Under the pieces are notes generated by a model, which saw only the letters and a list, made by a program, of their open reading frames with translations, ran no database searches and was not told where the DNA came from. 40,861 nucleotides of DNA, from contig JAPKBN010000015.1 of NCBI GenBank assembly GCA_026421215.1, positions 1 through 40,861 on the forward strand. The letters are read 5' to 3'. This DNA comes from Dehalococcoidia bacterium (GTDB lineage: Bacteria > Chloroflexota > Dehalococcoidia > Lucifugimonadales > Lucifugimonadaceae). This document shows, piece by piece, positions 1-8,058 of this stretch (the stretch's first letter is position 1; each line of letters begins with the position of its first letter). A program made the position numbers and the translations under genes.

Positions 1-386
1 CCCGGACTTCGATCGCGTCCGGTGCTGATGGGTTAGTCATCGCCAATACCCACCCGACGGAGGACGACCGGTTGGCCGTAGGCCGCGGCGGTTTCTCCGG
101 CGCGCCTCTATTTGACGACACCCTACGCATGGTGTCTGAGGCGCGGAAGGAGTTTGGGGATGATTTCGCCCTCATCGCCTGCGGCGGAGTGAGGACGGCA
201 GATCAGGTCTGGCAGCTACTGGAGGCCGGCGCAACGGCAATACAGCTGTACACGTCGTTCATTTATGAAGGGCCCGGTCTACCGGGTCGCATCAACCGGG
301 AACTTCTGAAGCGTATGGAAGCGTCCGGTGGGAGTGCCTTGCCCACCCCAAGATCCTCTTCTCCCGCCGGGAGAGGGTTAGGTTGA
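1..386 (+). CDS. pyrD: Dihydroorotate dehydrogenase (class 2), C-terminal part
   Basis: The reading frame is open from base 3 at the left edge, so the N-terminal two thirds lie outside the window. About 127 residues remain. They carry the end of the FMN-binding TIM barrel: IANTHPTEDD, GGFSGAPLFDD (matching the G-(L/F)-SG-PL signature of class 2 enzymes), ACGGVRT (phosphate-binding strand) and GATAIQLYTSFIYEGP. The enzyme oxidises dihydroorotate to orotate in pyrimidine synthesis; class 2 forms are membrane-associated and use quinone. The usual C-terminus ends near LLKRME. Here about 18 extra residues rich in Ser/Pro/Gly follow, encoded by a palindromic intergenic-type repeat into which the frame runs. 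The family call is secure; whether the tail is functional is unknown. Confidence 0.9.
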   Translation, partial: RTSIASGADGLVIANTHPTEDDRLAVGRGGFSGAPLFDDTLRMVSEARKEFGDDFALIACGGVRTADQVWQLLEAGATAIQLYTSFIYEGPGLPGRINRELLKRMEASGGSALPTPRSSSPAGRGLG

Positions 387-390
387 GGGG
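354..390. repeat. Palindromic intergenic-type repeat overlapping the pyrD end
   Basis: TCTCCC (360-365) and GGGAGA (369-374) form a perfect 6-bp stem around GCC. It is followed by GGGTTAGGTTGAGGGG. Such palindrome-plus-purine-tail elements are common as dispersed repeats in bacterial genomes. A related element in inverse orientation lies at 22023-22070 (CCCTCAC, then CCTCTC/GAGAGG). The pyrD stop codon lies inside this element. Confidence 0.5.
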
Positions 391-516
391 ATCGAGTACG
401 AACCGAAATCCGTGCATGGGGCCAAACTCGGACATCTGACAACCTCTTAGCGTCGAGAACTCCAGGGCACTTTCGTTCGCCTTAACGCTCGGCGTTATTA
501 CACCTCGCGCACAGTC

Positions 517-1473
517 CTATTCCACCCGAGTCGCCAGTAGATTCTCGATGTCCGCCCGCCTACCCATCGATTCCTGAGCGCCCTCGTTTGAAACCGCCAC
601 AGCGCCACTCGCCATCGCGAGCCACACCGATTCCTGTATACCCTTGCCCTCAGTCAGCCCGACAGCGAGACCAGCGTTAAAGGCATCACCAGCTGCAACC
701 GTCGCTACCGGCGTGACCTTGAACGGCGGAAAGTAGCCCTCGAATTCCACCGAAGCCACGTAAGCACCTTCCTCGCCAAGTTTCACCACGGCTACAGGAG
801 TTCCCTGCTTACGCAGCTCCAGTGCCGCCTTCTCCGCAGACTTCACGTCGCTCACCTTAATCCCGGTCAACGACTCCGCTTCGTGCTGGTTCGGCGTGAT
901 CACATGGGCCAGACTCAGAAACTCTTCCGGCTGGGTATCTCGTACCGGCGCCGGATCAAGTACAACCGTCACCCCTGCATCACGTGCGGAGCGCATGCAC
1001 TCAAGCGTCACGTCCATCGATATCTCTTGCTGGGCAAGCAACACCGACACCCTGCGCACGATCCCTGTGAAATCTTCCACCTGCCTCGGACCACAGGTCG
1101 CGTTCGCCCCGTAAACCGGGAGCACGTAGTTCTCGGCCGTATCATCGATAAAGATCAGTGCCACGCCGGATGACTGGGAGGCATCAACTCTGGTGAACTC
1201 GCAATCGATCCCCTCGGTCTCCATGCTCGACACAAGCTCACGGCCAAACGGATCATCTCCCACCTGACCGATCATCACCGCGGTGCCGGGATTACGGGCG
1301 AGCCGCGCGACCCCAACAGCCTGGTTCGCGCCCTTACCACCGCCGCCGGTCGAAAAACTGTTGCCCTCGAACGTTTCCCCCGGATGTGGCAACCGTTCGC
1401 CCTGAATGAACAGGTCCATATTTAGGCCGCCGACTATGGCGATCTTGCCACCCATTCTCGTTTCGAGTGTCAT
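517..1473 (-). CDS. rbsK: Ribokinase (PfkB family carbohydrate kinase)
   Basis: PfkB-family sugar kinase of about 318 residues, the usual ribokinase length, predicted to phosphorylate ribose or a related sugar at the 5-hydroxyl with ATP. Visible motifs are the N-terminal GGLNMD and LPHPGETF, the sugar-binding GGGGKGANQAVG, the central LDPAPVRD and ITPNQHEAESLTG typical of ribokinase, and the C-terminal anion-hole and base motif TVAAGDAFNAGLA with the catalytic Asp. The frame is open further upstream, but the chosen ATG at 1473 has GGACTGAGG just ahead of it. A second ATG six codons later (1455) also fits the family. The neighbouring HAD phosphatase is on the same strand upstream, so both may be co-transcribed. 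True substrate specificity cannot be read from sequence. Confidence 0.85.
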   Translation of the reverse strand: MTLETRMGGKIAIVGGLNMDLFIQGERLPHPGETFEGNSFSTGGGGKGANQAVGVARLARNPGTAVMIGQVGDDPFGRELVSSMETEGIDCEFTRVDASQSSGVALIFIDDTAENYVLPVYGANATCGPRQVEDFTGIVRRVSVLLAQQEISMDVTLECMRSARDAGVTVVLDPAPVRDTQPEEFLSLAHVITPNQHEAESLTGIKVSDVKSAEKAALELRKQGTPVAVVKLGEEGAYVASVEFEGYFPPFKVTPVATVAAGDAFNAGLAVGLTEGKGIQESVWLAMASGAVAVSNEGAQESMGRRADIENLLATRVE

Positions 1474-1549
1474 CCGGGCCTCAGTCCTTAAAATTGCATT
1501 CGCTCTGTTGGTCTTCAATTCGTAGATCACTCAAAATAGTTTCCACCGG

Positions 1550-2422
1550 CTATGCCGAGAGGAGATTACGGCTCAGCAACTCTTCAAGCGCCTGCGCCAC
1601 TCCGTCAGCGCCAGGTCCGGGGATCAGAGTATCTGCTGAATTCCTTGCGGCCGGATGTGCGTCGCCGACCGCGATCCCAAGTCCGGCCCATCCCAGCATC
1701 TCGACATCGCCCACCCCGTCCCCGAACGCGACGACCTGATCCGGCGTTACGCCGAGTCCATCAAGCACTGCGGTCAACGCTTTTAACTTTCCAGCGTCAG
1801 GGCTTGCAACCTCACAAAAATGAGGGAGTGAGTGAGTAACCAGAGCGCGATCACCGAAATGACGCGTTAGTCGTTCAGCCCGAAGGCCGGTCGGCCCTGG
1901 TTCATCGACCGTGAGAATCAAGGTCGGTCCCCCATCAGATACGTCTACGTCGCTAAGAGAATCGACGACATGCAACTCTTGCTCCATACGCAGCGCGTAG
2001 TTTTCTGCCCATTCGGATCGTGCTTCCACATACATATCATCGTCCAGCAGCATGCTCACCTGCCCGCTCCCGCCGTCCAGCAACCCGAGCGCTTCCCCCA
2101 CCAACTCTGGATTCATACGGGCGTGCCGGAGCACCTGCCCGGAGGATGGATCAGCCGTCACTGCACCCTGATAGCAAACCAACGGTCCGTTTGTCTTGAG
2201 CGACCGTGCAAATACCAGCGCCGAACCGAGTATTCGACCGGTCGCGATCAAGACCGTCGCCCCTACGGATTGTGTCGCGGCAACAGCGGCTCGCAGCCGC
2301 GGTGAAAGCACGAGGTCGGGGCCGACGATTGTGCCATCGATATCAAGTGCTACTACCCGATACCCGGTCCCATGTCCGTAACCGCCACGAAGTTCAGAGA
2401 GTCCTGATATCTCGTCGCTCAA
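1550..2422 (-). CDS. Cof-type HAD-superfamily phosphatase
   Basis: Haloacid dehalogenase hydrolase of the Cof/IIB group, predicted to dephosphorylate sugar phosphates or similar metabolites with Mg2+. Motif I is LDIDGT (nucleophile and acid Asp), motif II is LIATGR, motif III is the Lys in GKLKAL, and motif IV is FGDGVGDVEML. Between motifs II and III lies the cap domain. The start is unclear. The frame is open to 2632, but the first 70 codons of that version match no HAD fold. The TTG at 2422 gives about 290 residues, normal for Cof proteins, though no good ribosome site precedes it. The gene lies just upstream of the ribokinase on the same strand and is divergent from the enolase operon. 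Confidence 0.8.
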   Translation of the reverse strand: MSDEISGLSELRGGYGHGTGYRVVALDIDGTIVGPDLVLSPRLRAAVAATQSVGATVLIATGRILGSALVFARSLKTNGPLVCYQGAVTADPSSGQVLRHARMNPELVGEALGLLDGGSGQVSMLLDDDMYVEARSEWAENYALRMEQELHVVDSLSDVDVSDGGPTLILTVDEPGPTGLRAERLTRHFGDRALVTHSLPHFCEVASPDAGKLKALTAVLDGLGVTPDQVVAFGDGVGDVEMLGWAGLGIAVGDAHPAARNSADTLIPGPGADGVAQALEELLSRNLLSA

Positions 2423-2664
2423 CGGGTAACTCGCTGTTTCATTGTTGTCGTTGCTCGCACACGCGTTTATTCCGTGAAATATGAACGATAGTTGAGGATG
2501 TTTAGCCCCGCTCCGCCACCGAGTGGGAGTAATATCCGGCAGAATCTTAACGCCCATACGCGAGATGTTCATCCGACCGTATAAAGAACTCGTTACTTTA
2601 CTGAGCCAAACCACCACCTGAATCGACACCACCGCCGGAGTTAACTGGCACAGGAGAAATCGCC

Positions 2665-3744
2665 TTGAAGATTACGTCCCATGAAGTGATTATCGTTAAC
2701 GTGCCTATGGAGGCCGCTCTGATGGGGCGCACCGAGTCCCCGCACACGATTTTAAGATTGCGTACCGACGAGGGCATCGAGGGCATCGGATGGGCGTTCA
2801 TCTTCGGTCCGATGGGCCCGGCACTCGCCAAAGCGTTGGACGGCGTTGCCGAACTGCTCCACGGCGAAGACCCGATGCTGCGTGAACATATCGACGGAAT
2901 TGTCGACGCCGCGACATCAGGTTCCGGGCCCGGCATGTCCCACTATGTCAGGGCAGTGATTAACTTCGCTGTTTGGGACATCACCGGAAAGGCGCTCGGG
3001 CAGCCGGTATGGAAGCTACTCGGCGGTGCACATGCCAAATCCGTGACCACATACGCCAGCGGTTGGCTATGGCGGGACTACGATCTGGACGCGTTGGACA
3101 AGACGGCCGGAGAATTGGTTGAACGAGGCTTCACATCCATGAAGTTCCGTTGTGGTGCGGAGGCCCGTATGTCTGACGAAGCCGAGCGGGCTCGCGTGAT
3201 GCGAAACGCCGTTGGCGATGACATCACGATCATGGTGGACATCAACCAGGGCTGGGACATTCCGCGAGCCATGGAAGGCGCTCGTCACTTCGAGGCGCAG
3301 AACGTCTACTGGCTGGAAGACCCGATCGACTACCGGGACGTGCAGGGTTATGCCCAGCTCGTTAACGCCACGGACATCTCTATTACACACGGCGAGTACA
3401 ACTACGGTTTCGAACCGTTCGGCCCCATCGCTGATCACCGCGCTGCCGACATTTTCATGATCGACGCCCACCACGTTGGTGGCATCGACGCCTGGAAGCG
3501 GGCAGCTGACATCGCCACAAGCGCATTCCGGCCGTTCGTGACCCACCTGAGTCCGGAAATTGCAGTCCATCTTGCAGCCGGAATCAACGGCGTGAAGACC
3601 GTGGAGTTTATGCCGTGGTCGTTCAATCTTTGGGAAAAGCCTATGGACATCAACGCGGAAGGCGAACTGATCGTTCCCCAAGAGCCGGGTCTTGGCGTGA
3701 CACTGAATGAAGACCTGGTGAAATCAAACCGGATGGACGTTTAG
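2665..3744 (+). CDS. Enolase-superfamily dehydratase, mandelate racemase subgroup (paralog 1)
   Basis: A 359-residue mandelate racemase / muconate-lactonizing family protein, likely a sugar-acid dehydratase. The N-terminal capping domain (about 1-125) ends in the conserved GKALGQPVWKLLGG. The barrel carries K160-x-R162, metal ligands D192 (VDINQGW), E218 (LEDP) and E244 (HGE), the Asp of the His-Asp dyad D267 (MIDAHHVGG) and H294 (THLSPEI). The set is therefore complete, with Arg replacing the second Lys of the usual KxK. The start is TTG, chosen because AGGAGA lies 8-9 bases upstream and the family begins MKI. It is followed 52 bases later by a close paralog and then by a lactonase-like amidohydrolase, so an operon for acid-sugar or lactone breakdown is likely. 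The substrate is not assignable. Confidence 0.85.
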   Translation: MKITSHEVIIVNVPMEAALMGRTESPHTILRLRTDEGIEGIGWAFIFGPMGPALAKALDGVAELLHGEDPMLREHIDGIVDAATSGSGPGMSHYVRAVINFAVWDITGKALGQPVWKLLGGAHAKSVTTYASGWLWRDYDLDALDKTAGELVERGFTSMKFRCGAEARMSDEAERARVMRNAVGDDITIMVDINQGWDIPRAMEGARHFEAQNVYWLEDPIDYRDVQGYAQLVNATDISITHGEYNYGFEPFGPIADHRAADIFMIDAHHVGGIDAWKRAADIATSAFRPFVTHLSPEIAVHLAAGINGVKTVEFMPWSFNLWEKPMDINAEGELIVPQEPGLGVTLNEDLVKSNRMDV

Positions 3745-3796
3745 TCACTGCCTCAGCGATCGAATACACCCTTGTAATCAGGCGGAGAGTTATCTC

Positions 3797-4891
3797 TTGA
3801 AAATCGTCTCTCATGAAATCGTGTGGGTGGATGTGCCCCTTCCCAGACCATTTGTTTCCGGAAGTGGATTTCGAACGGCCGAGATGCGGCACGTCGTCCT
3901 GAAACTTAGGACGGACGACGGCATTGAAGGACTCGGCTGGGCCTACGCACACTCCCACACGATGCTCCCCGCGCTCGGCTCGGCAATCGACGACGTTGCA
4001 ACGATGATCCAAGGCATGGACCCATTCATGCGCAACGAGATTCAGAATCGCATCAACCACGCAACACAATGGACCGGCGGCGGGCTGAGCGAGTGGGTGT
4101 CTGCGGTCATCAATTTTGCTTTGTATGACATTGCAGGGAAGGCACTTGGGCAGCCGGTATACAAGATCCTCGGCGGGCTACACACGGAGTCGGTACCCAC
4201 GTACGCCAGCCACAAGTTGTGGCGCGACTGGTCGCTGGATGATCTCGCGACCGGCGCAGCTGAGGTGAAGGCGGACGGATTCAAGATGCTCAAGTTCCGA
4301 GTCGGAGCGAACGACGCTGCATTGGACGAACGGGAACGGGCGAAGGTCGTTCGGGAAGCAGTCGGTCCCGACTACCCGATCGCCGTGGACATCAACCAGG
4401 GCTGGGATGTGGCACGGACGATGGAGGTTGTACCTTATTTGGAAGAGTTCCGCGTGCACTGGCTCGAGGACCCGATCCACCGGCACGACTTTGTCGGATA
4501 TCGGCATCTGGTCGATGCGCTCAACATCGCCATCACCCACGGCGAAAACCTGTGGGACTGGAGACTTTTCCTGGATGTGGTGAAGCAGGGCGCAGTAGAT
4601 ATCGCCATGATCGATGCCCACCACGTCGGTGGCATAGATGGCTTCTTGAAGGCCGCCGCTGTGTGCGACGCGGCGTTCCGCCCAGTGGTTACCCACCTGT
4701 CTCCTGAGATCGCTGTCCATCTCGGTGCCTCGGTATCGAACTGCACGCTGGTCGAGTACATGGACTGGTCGTTCGGTCTGTTCGAGGACACCAGTCAGAT
4801 CAACGCAGAAGGCCGCATGATCGTCCCGCAGAAGCCCGGCTTTGGTGTAACGCTGAACGAGGAACTGCTCAAGCGGGGCATCAAGGACTGA
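3797..4891 (+). CDS. Enolase-superfamily dehydratase, mandelate racemase subgroup (paralog 2)
   Basis: A 364-residue protein clearly duplicated from the preceding gene: shared blocks include AVINFA, GKALGQPV, VDINQGWD, IDAHHVGGID and THLSPEIAVHL. Catalytic positions are K166-x-R168, D198, N200, E224, E250, D273 and H300, all intact. The N-terminal substrate-specificity loop (residues 14-30) and the stretch after HGE differ from paralog 1, so the two copies probably act on different substrates or stereoisomers. The start is TTG, with GGAGAG a few bases ahead. The 167-base gap to the amidohydrolase contains a 10-bp perfect hairpin, so downstream expression may be modulated. The exact reaction is inferred from the family only. 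Confidence 0.85.
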   Translation: MKIVSHEIVWVDVPLPRPFVSGSGFRTAEMRHVVLKLRTDDGIEGLGWAYAHSHTMLPALGSAIDDVATMIQGMDPFMRNEIQNRINHATQWTGGGLSEWVSAVINFALYDIAGKALGQPVYKILGGLHTESVPTYASHKLWRDWSLDDLATGAAEVKADGFKMLKFRVGANDAALDERERAKVVREAVGPDYPIAVDINQGWDVARTMEVVPYLEEFRVHWLEDPIHRHDFVGYRHLVDALNIAITHGENLWDWRLFLDVVKQGAVDIAMIDAHHVGGIDGFLKAAAVCDAAFRPVVTHLSPEIAVHLGASVSNCTLVEYMDWSFGLFEDTSQINAEGRMIVPQKPGFGVTLNEELLKRGIKD

Positions 4892-4923
4892 CCTTTCAGG
4901 AGATTACGGGGCCCAGATCCAAT

Positions 4924-4961
4924 AATTGCCGTAGTTGATTTCCAATGGGTATACGGCAATT
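4924..4961. terminator. 10-bp perfect inverted repeat in the enolase/lactonase gap
   Basis: AATTGCCGTA (4924-4933) pairs perfectly with TACGGCAATT (4952-4961) across an 18-base loop. There is no T-run after it. It sits inside the putative operon between paralog 2 and the amidohydrolase, so it could be a partial terminator, an RNA-stability stem or a regulator-binding palindrome. The structure is seen; the function is open. Confidence 0.4.
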
Positions 4962-5058
4962 CACGCAATGACGGTCCGCTGCCAAACCCTCAAGCGGAAC
5001 ATATCTTCGGCCAGTCCAATTTGGACGATACAGAATCCTCCAGTAATCAGGAGCAAAC

Positions 5059-6075
5059 GTGCCCAGCAAACTCGACACCTGGTTGGCTCTGACCACGGAA
5101 GAAGTGATCGACCCGGATCTGCCTATTTGCGATCCACATCATCACTTCTGGGACCGGCCAGAACCCCAGAATCGATATCTACTGGACGAGTTACTGGAAG
5201 ACATCGGCGGCGGTCACAACATCAAGGAGACCGTCTTCATCGAGTGCAGTTCAATGTACCGGGCAGACGGACCTGAGCTGTCGCGCCCTATTGGCGAGAC
5301 GGAGTTTGTACAGGGTCTGGCGGCAATGAGTGCAAGTGGCGGCTACGGCGACACAAAGGTCGCGGCCGGAATTGTCAGCTACGCCGATTTGTCATCGGGC
5401 GAGGCGGTTACCGCCGTCCTGGAGTCCCACATTGCGGCGAGCAGTAATCGATTCCGTGGCGTCCGCAACTCTTCGTGCTGGGATGAAGATCCGGGGATCC
5501 GGTCGTATAAAAGCCCGATGAAAGGTCTGTTAGCTGACTCGAAGTTCCGAGAGGGTTTCAGCGCGCTGGACAAGCTGGGACTGACCTTCGACGCCTGGCT
5601 TTACCATCCGCAACTGGGAGAACTGGCGGATCTGGCAAGAGCGTTCCCGGGCGTCCCGATCATCCTCGACCATATCGCCGGGCCCCTGGGAATTCTGTCG
5701 TACTCGGGAAAACAAGATGAGGTCTTTCAGGTCTGGAAGGCCGGCATGACTGACCTGGCAACTTGCCCGAACGTAATTATCAAACTGGGCGGGTTTGGCA
5801 TGCCACTGGGCGGGTTTGAGTGGCACAAGCGTGAAACGCCTCCGTCGTCAGAGAACATCGCAAACGTCATGGGCCCGTACTACCGCCACTGCATAGAAGT
5901 CTTTGGAGCGGACCGATGCATGTTTGAGAGCAACTTCCCGGTGGACAAGGTATCAACTTCGTACACGGTCCTATGGAATTCCTTCAAACGCATTGCCGAG
6001 GGCTATTCACAAACCGAGAAAGCTGCGCTTTTCAGGGACACAGCCGTGCGGACGTATCGGCTGGATATCAGTTAG
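5059..6075 (+). CDS. Amidohydrolase 2 family hydrolase (COG3618, lactonase-like)
   Basis: TIM-barrel metal-dependent hydrolase of 338 residues in the amidohydrolase-2 / COG3618 group, which includes L-fuconolactonase and L-rhamnono-lactonase. Visible features are the metal-binding DPHHHFWD (residues 25-32), ILDHIAGP in mid-protein, IKLGGFG, and ESNFPVDK with the conserved C-terminal Asp near residue 296. The start is GTG with AGGAG seven bases ahead. Its position after two mandelate-racemase-type dehydratases matches the known order lactone to acid to 2-keto-3-deoxy acid in non-phosphorylative sugar oxidation, so a lactone substrate is the best guess. Decarboxylases of the same superfamily (AMCSD type) are a less likely alternative. 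Confidence 0.8.
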   Translation: MPSKLDTWLALTTEEVIDPDLPICDPHHHFWDRPEPQNRYLLDELLEDIGGGHNIKETVFIECSSMYRADGPELSRPIGETEFVQGLAAMSASGGYGDTKVAAGIVSYADLSSGEAVTAVLESHIAASSNRFRGVRNSSCWDEDPGIRSYKSPMKGLLADSKFREGFSALDKLGLTFDAWLYHPQLGELADLARAFPGVPIILDHIAGPLGILSYSGKQDEVFQVWKAGMTDLATCPNVIIKLGGFGMPLGGFEWHKRETPPSSENIANVMGPYYRHCIEVFGADRCMFESNFPVDKVSTSYTVLWNSFKRIAEGYSQTEKAALFRDTAVRTYRLDIS

Positions 6076-6167
6076 GCCCTCCGAATCAACAGACATACGA
6101 GGAGCCCCCGGAAGTCCGGAACTCCTTCGTTTCAGATTATGAGTGCTGGCTGGCCGGCATGTTGATG

Positions 6168-6215
6168 TCTAACTCTGACAGGGACCCATTACCGGGGCTT
6201 CCTGTCAGAGTTAGA
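6168..6215. terminator. 15-bp perfect inverted repeat between convergent genes
   Basis: TCTAACTCTGACAGG (6168-6182) and its exact complement (6201-6215) are separated by 18 bases. It lies between the amidohydrolase (plus) and the zinc-ribbon gene (minus), the right place for a bidirectional terminator. There is no clear T-run, and the loop is long for a classic rho-independent site. Confidence 0.5.
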
Positions 6216-6237
6216 ACTATCCGACGGTCGCGGGCGC

Positions 6238-6450
6238 CTAGTTCGAGAGGATGTCCAGGATGTTTCCGGCTTTGCCTCCGCCATCCATTCGATACATCTC
6301 TGTAAACCCGCATTCGGTGCAAGCGATCGTGGTGTACCTCTGATTTTGCAGGTTGAAAAAGCGCGATAGGCCTGAACCCGTAGTCCGGAGTTCGCCTGAT
6401 TTGTACGTCTTCGCATCGCACTTATCGCACGAGTATTCCTTGAGCTCCAT
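6238..6450 (-). CDS. Small zinc-ribbon protein (DUF2082-like)
   Basis: A 70-residue protein with one four-Cys zinc ribbon: C8-x2-C11 and C44-x2-C47, with the central RTTGSGLSRFFNLQNQRY and C-terminal GNILDIL typical of the small DUF2082 family annotated as nucleic-acid-binding Zn ribbons. The family function is not established. The frame opens 16 codons further upstream, but the ATG at 6450 is preceded by GGGG seven bases away and gives the usual family length. It stands alone, convergent with the amidohydrolase and divergent from the third enolase gene. Role and partners are unknown. Confidence 0.8.
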   Translation of the reverse strand: MELKEYSCDKCDAKTYKSGELRTTGSGLSRFFNLQNQRYTTIACTECGFTEMYRMDGGGKAGNILDILSN

Positions 6451-6744
6451 ATCCATTCCCCTAATTCGTTGGTTTACGGTCAACTGCACCGGTTTCATGC
6501 AGTCAAGATCTCACACCCAACCAACTTACAACATCACCTATCCCAACCATCAAGAGATTCGCCACTCACTTTTCGGTGGACGTTGGGGGATGCGTCTCGA
6601 CCGAGATCGCGCCACCGAATTGAACGTTGCAATCAGTGGACCGCTTGAGACGCTTAATAGCTTGATTTCGTTCGAAATTCGGGCCATCCTGCGCCAACTC
6701 GGTAAAAACAAGACTTGACTACGCACAGAAATCAGGAGCATTTC

Positions 6745-7935
6745 ATGAAGATCACGGACGTCAAAACTTGGGCCGTTGCGAACCCTCCGCCCCACTTCGG
6801 CGGCCCGTTCTGGGTCTTCGTTAAATTGACCACTGACAACGGCATCGTCGGCTACGGTGAGGCTTACGGCGTGCCGTTCGCTCCAGCCAGAGTCTGTGAA
6901 TTGATCGAAGACGTCGCCGCGCGATATCTGGTTGGCAATAGTCCGTTTGAGATCGAGCGCATGTGGCGTTCCATTTACGGCAGTGGCTTTAACCAACACC
7001 CTGAATTCACCGTCGGCGGTATCTTGAGCGCGTTAGAGATCGCCAGCTGGGACATCGTAGGGAAAGCGCTGGACCAGCCGGTCTACAACCTCCTCGGTGG
7101 TAAGTTCAACGAGCGATTACGCTCATACACATACCTGTACCCGGACACTACCGATCCCGACCACATGGCCGTCGCCAATATCCACGGCGATCCAAATATC
7201 GCGCCTGAGCGGGCCGTGCATTACATGGAAATGGGGTTCACGGCTGTCGGGTACGACCCGGTGATGCCCATGGGCGACCCTCGACAACTCTCGCTTGAGG
7301 AACTCAGCAACGCGGAACTGGTCACGAAAAACATCCGGGAAGCTGTTGGCGATAAGGTCGATCTCCTGATCAAGACGCACGGACAGATGACGACATCGAG
7401 CGCGATCCGGCTCGCCAAACGGTTGGAGAAGTACGATCCACTCTGGTTTGAAGAGCCGGTGCCGCCAGAGAATCGTGATGAGATGGCCCGTGTCGCCCGC
7501 ATGACGACAATCCCGGTAGCCACCGGCGAGCGCCTCGTCACCAAGTACGACTTCTGGGATCTGCTCAGCAAGCAGGGCGCCGCGATCCTGCAGCCTGCCC
7601 TAGCACGTGTCGGCGGCATATTAGAGGCGAAGAAGATCGCCGGTATGGCGGAAGCGAACTATGTCCAGATGGCCCCACACCTGTACACCGGTCCTATAGA
7701 GGCTGCGGCGAACATCCAGGTAGCTACTTGCAGCCCGAACTTCCTGATCCAGGAGAGTATCCAGAACTTTACCGGCTTCTTCGCCGACATCCTGAAGAAA
7801 CCGATCCAGTGGGAAGATGGTTACATCATCCCACCAACCGACCCTGGAATCGGATACGAACTCGACGAAGAGGTCGTAGAGGCGAACCTTTACGAGGGCG
7901 ATGATGTGTTCCCACCGATGGGGCCGCGCGACTGA
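6745..7935 (+). CDS. Enolase-superfamily protein with altered active site (paralog 3)
   Basis: A 396-residue member of the mandelate racemase / galactonate dehydratase-like branch. N-terminal cap: MKITDVKTW, NGIVGYGEAYG, GKALDQPVYNLLGGK. Barrel: E237 in WFEEP, E262 in TGERL, H212 in THGQ and H312 in APHLYTGP are present. Positions that normally hold catalytic residues differ. The strand-2 Lys site reads VGYDP (G169), the first metal-ligand Asp site reads IKTHG (K210), and the QPD dyad Asp reads QPALARVGG (A285). The protein may therefore have a modified mechanism or metal site. The ATG at 6745 is preceded by CAGGAG seven bases away. Divergent zinc-ribbon upstream; strong hairpin downstream. 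Confidence 0.85.
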   Translation: MKITDVKTWAVANPPPHFGGPFWVFVKLTTDNGIVGYGEAYGVPFAPARVCELIEDVAARYLVGNSPFEIERMWRSIYGSGFNQHPEFTVGGILSALEIASWDIVGKALDQPVYNLLGGKFNERLRSYTYLYPDTTDPDHMAVANIHGDPNIAPERAVHYMEMGFTAVGYDPVMPMGDPRQLSLEELSNAELVTKNIREAVGDKVDLLIKTHGQMTTSSAIRLAKRLEKYDPLWFEEPVPPENRDEMARVARMTTIPVATGERLVTKYDFWDLLSKQGAAILQPALARVGGILEAKKIAGMAEANYVQMAPHLYTGPIEAAANIQVATCSPNFLIQESIQNFTGFFADILKKPIQWEDGYIIPPTDPGIGYELDEEVVEANLYEGDDVFPPMGPRD

Positions 7936-7949
7936 GCGGGTTCTTCCAC

Positions 7950-7984
7950 AAACGAGCGTCCGACAACATGTCGGACGCTCGTTT
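7950..7984. terminator. Bidirectional terminator (16-bp stem, 3-base loop)
   Basis: A perfect 16-bp stem (7950-7965 with 7969-7984) closes on ACA. The stem begins AAA and ends TTT, so each strand ends in a short U-run. CCAC/GTGG outside it can extend the stem past a one-base bulge. It lies between the convergent paralog 3 and MFS genes. Confidence 0.8.
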
Positions 7985-8058
7985 AGTGGGGGAATAACGC
8001 AGCACAAACGGGTTCAACGACTAGGCGGCACTCATCGCCGGAGACTGTTTGACAGGGC

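Noticed and set aside
6353-6718. Plus-strand open frame antisense to the zinc-ribbon gene
   Set aside because: The zinc-ribbon frame has clear Cys knuckles and a ribosome site; this frame has neither.
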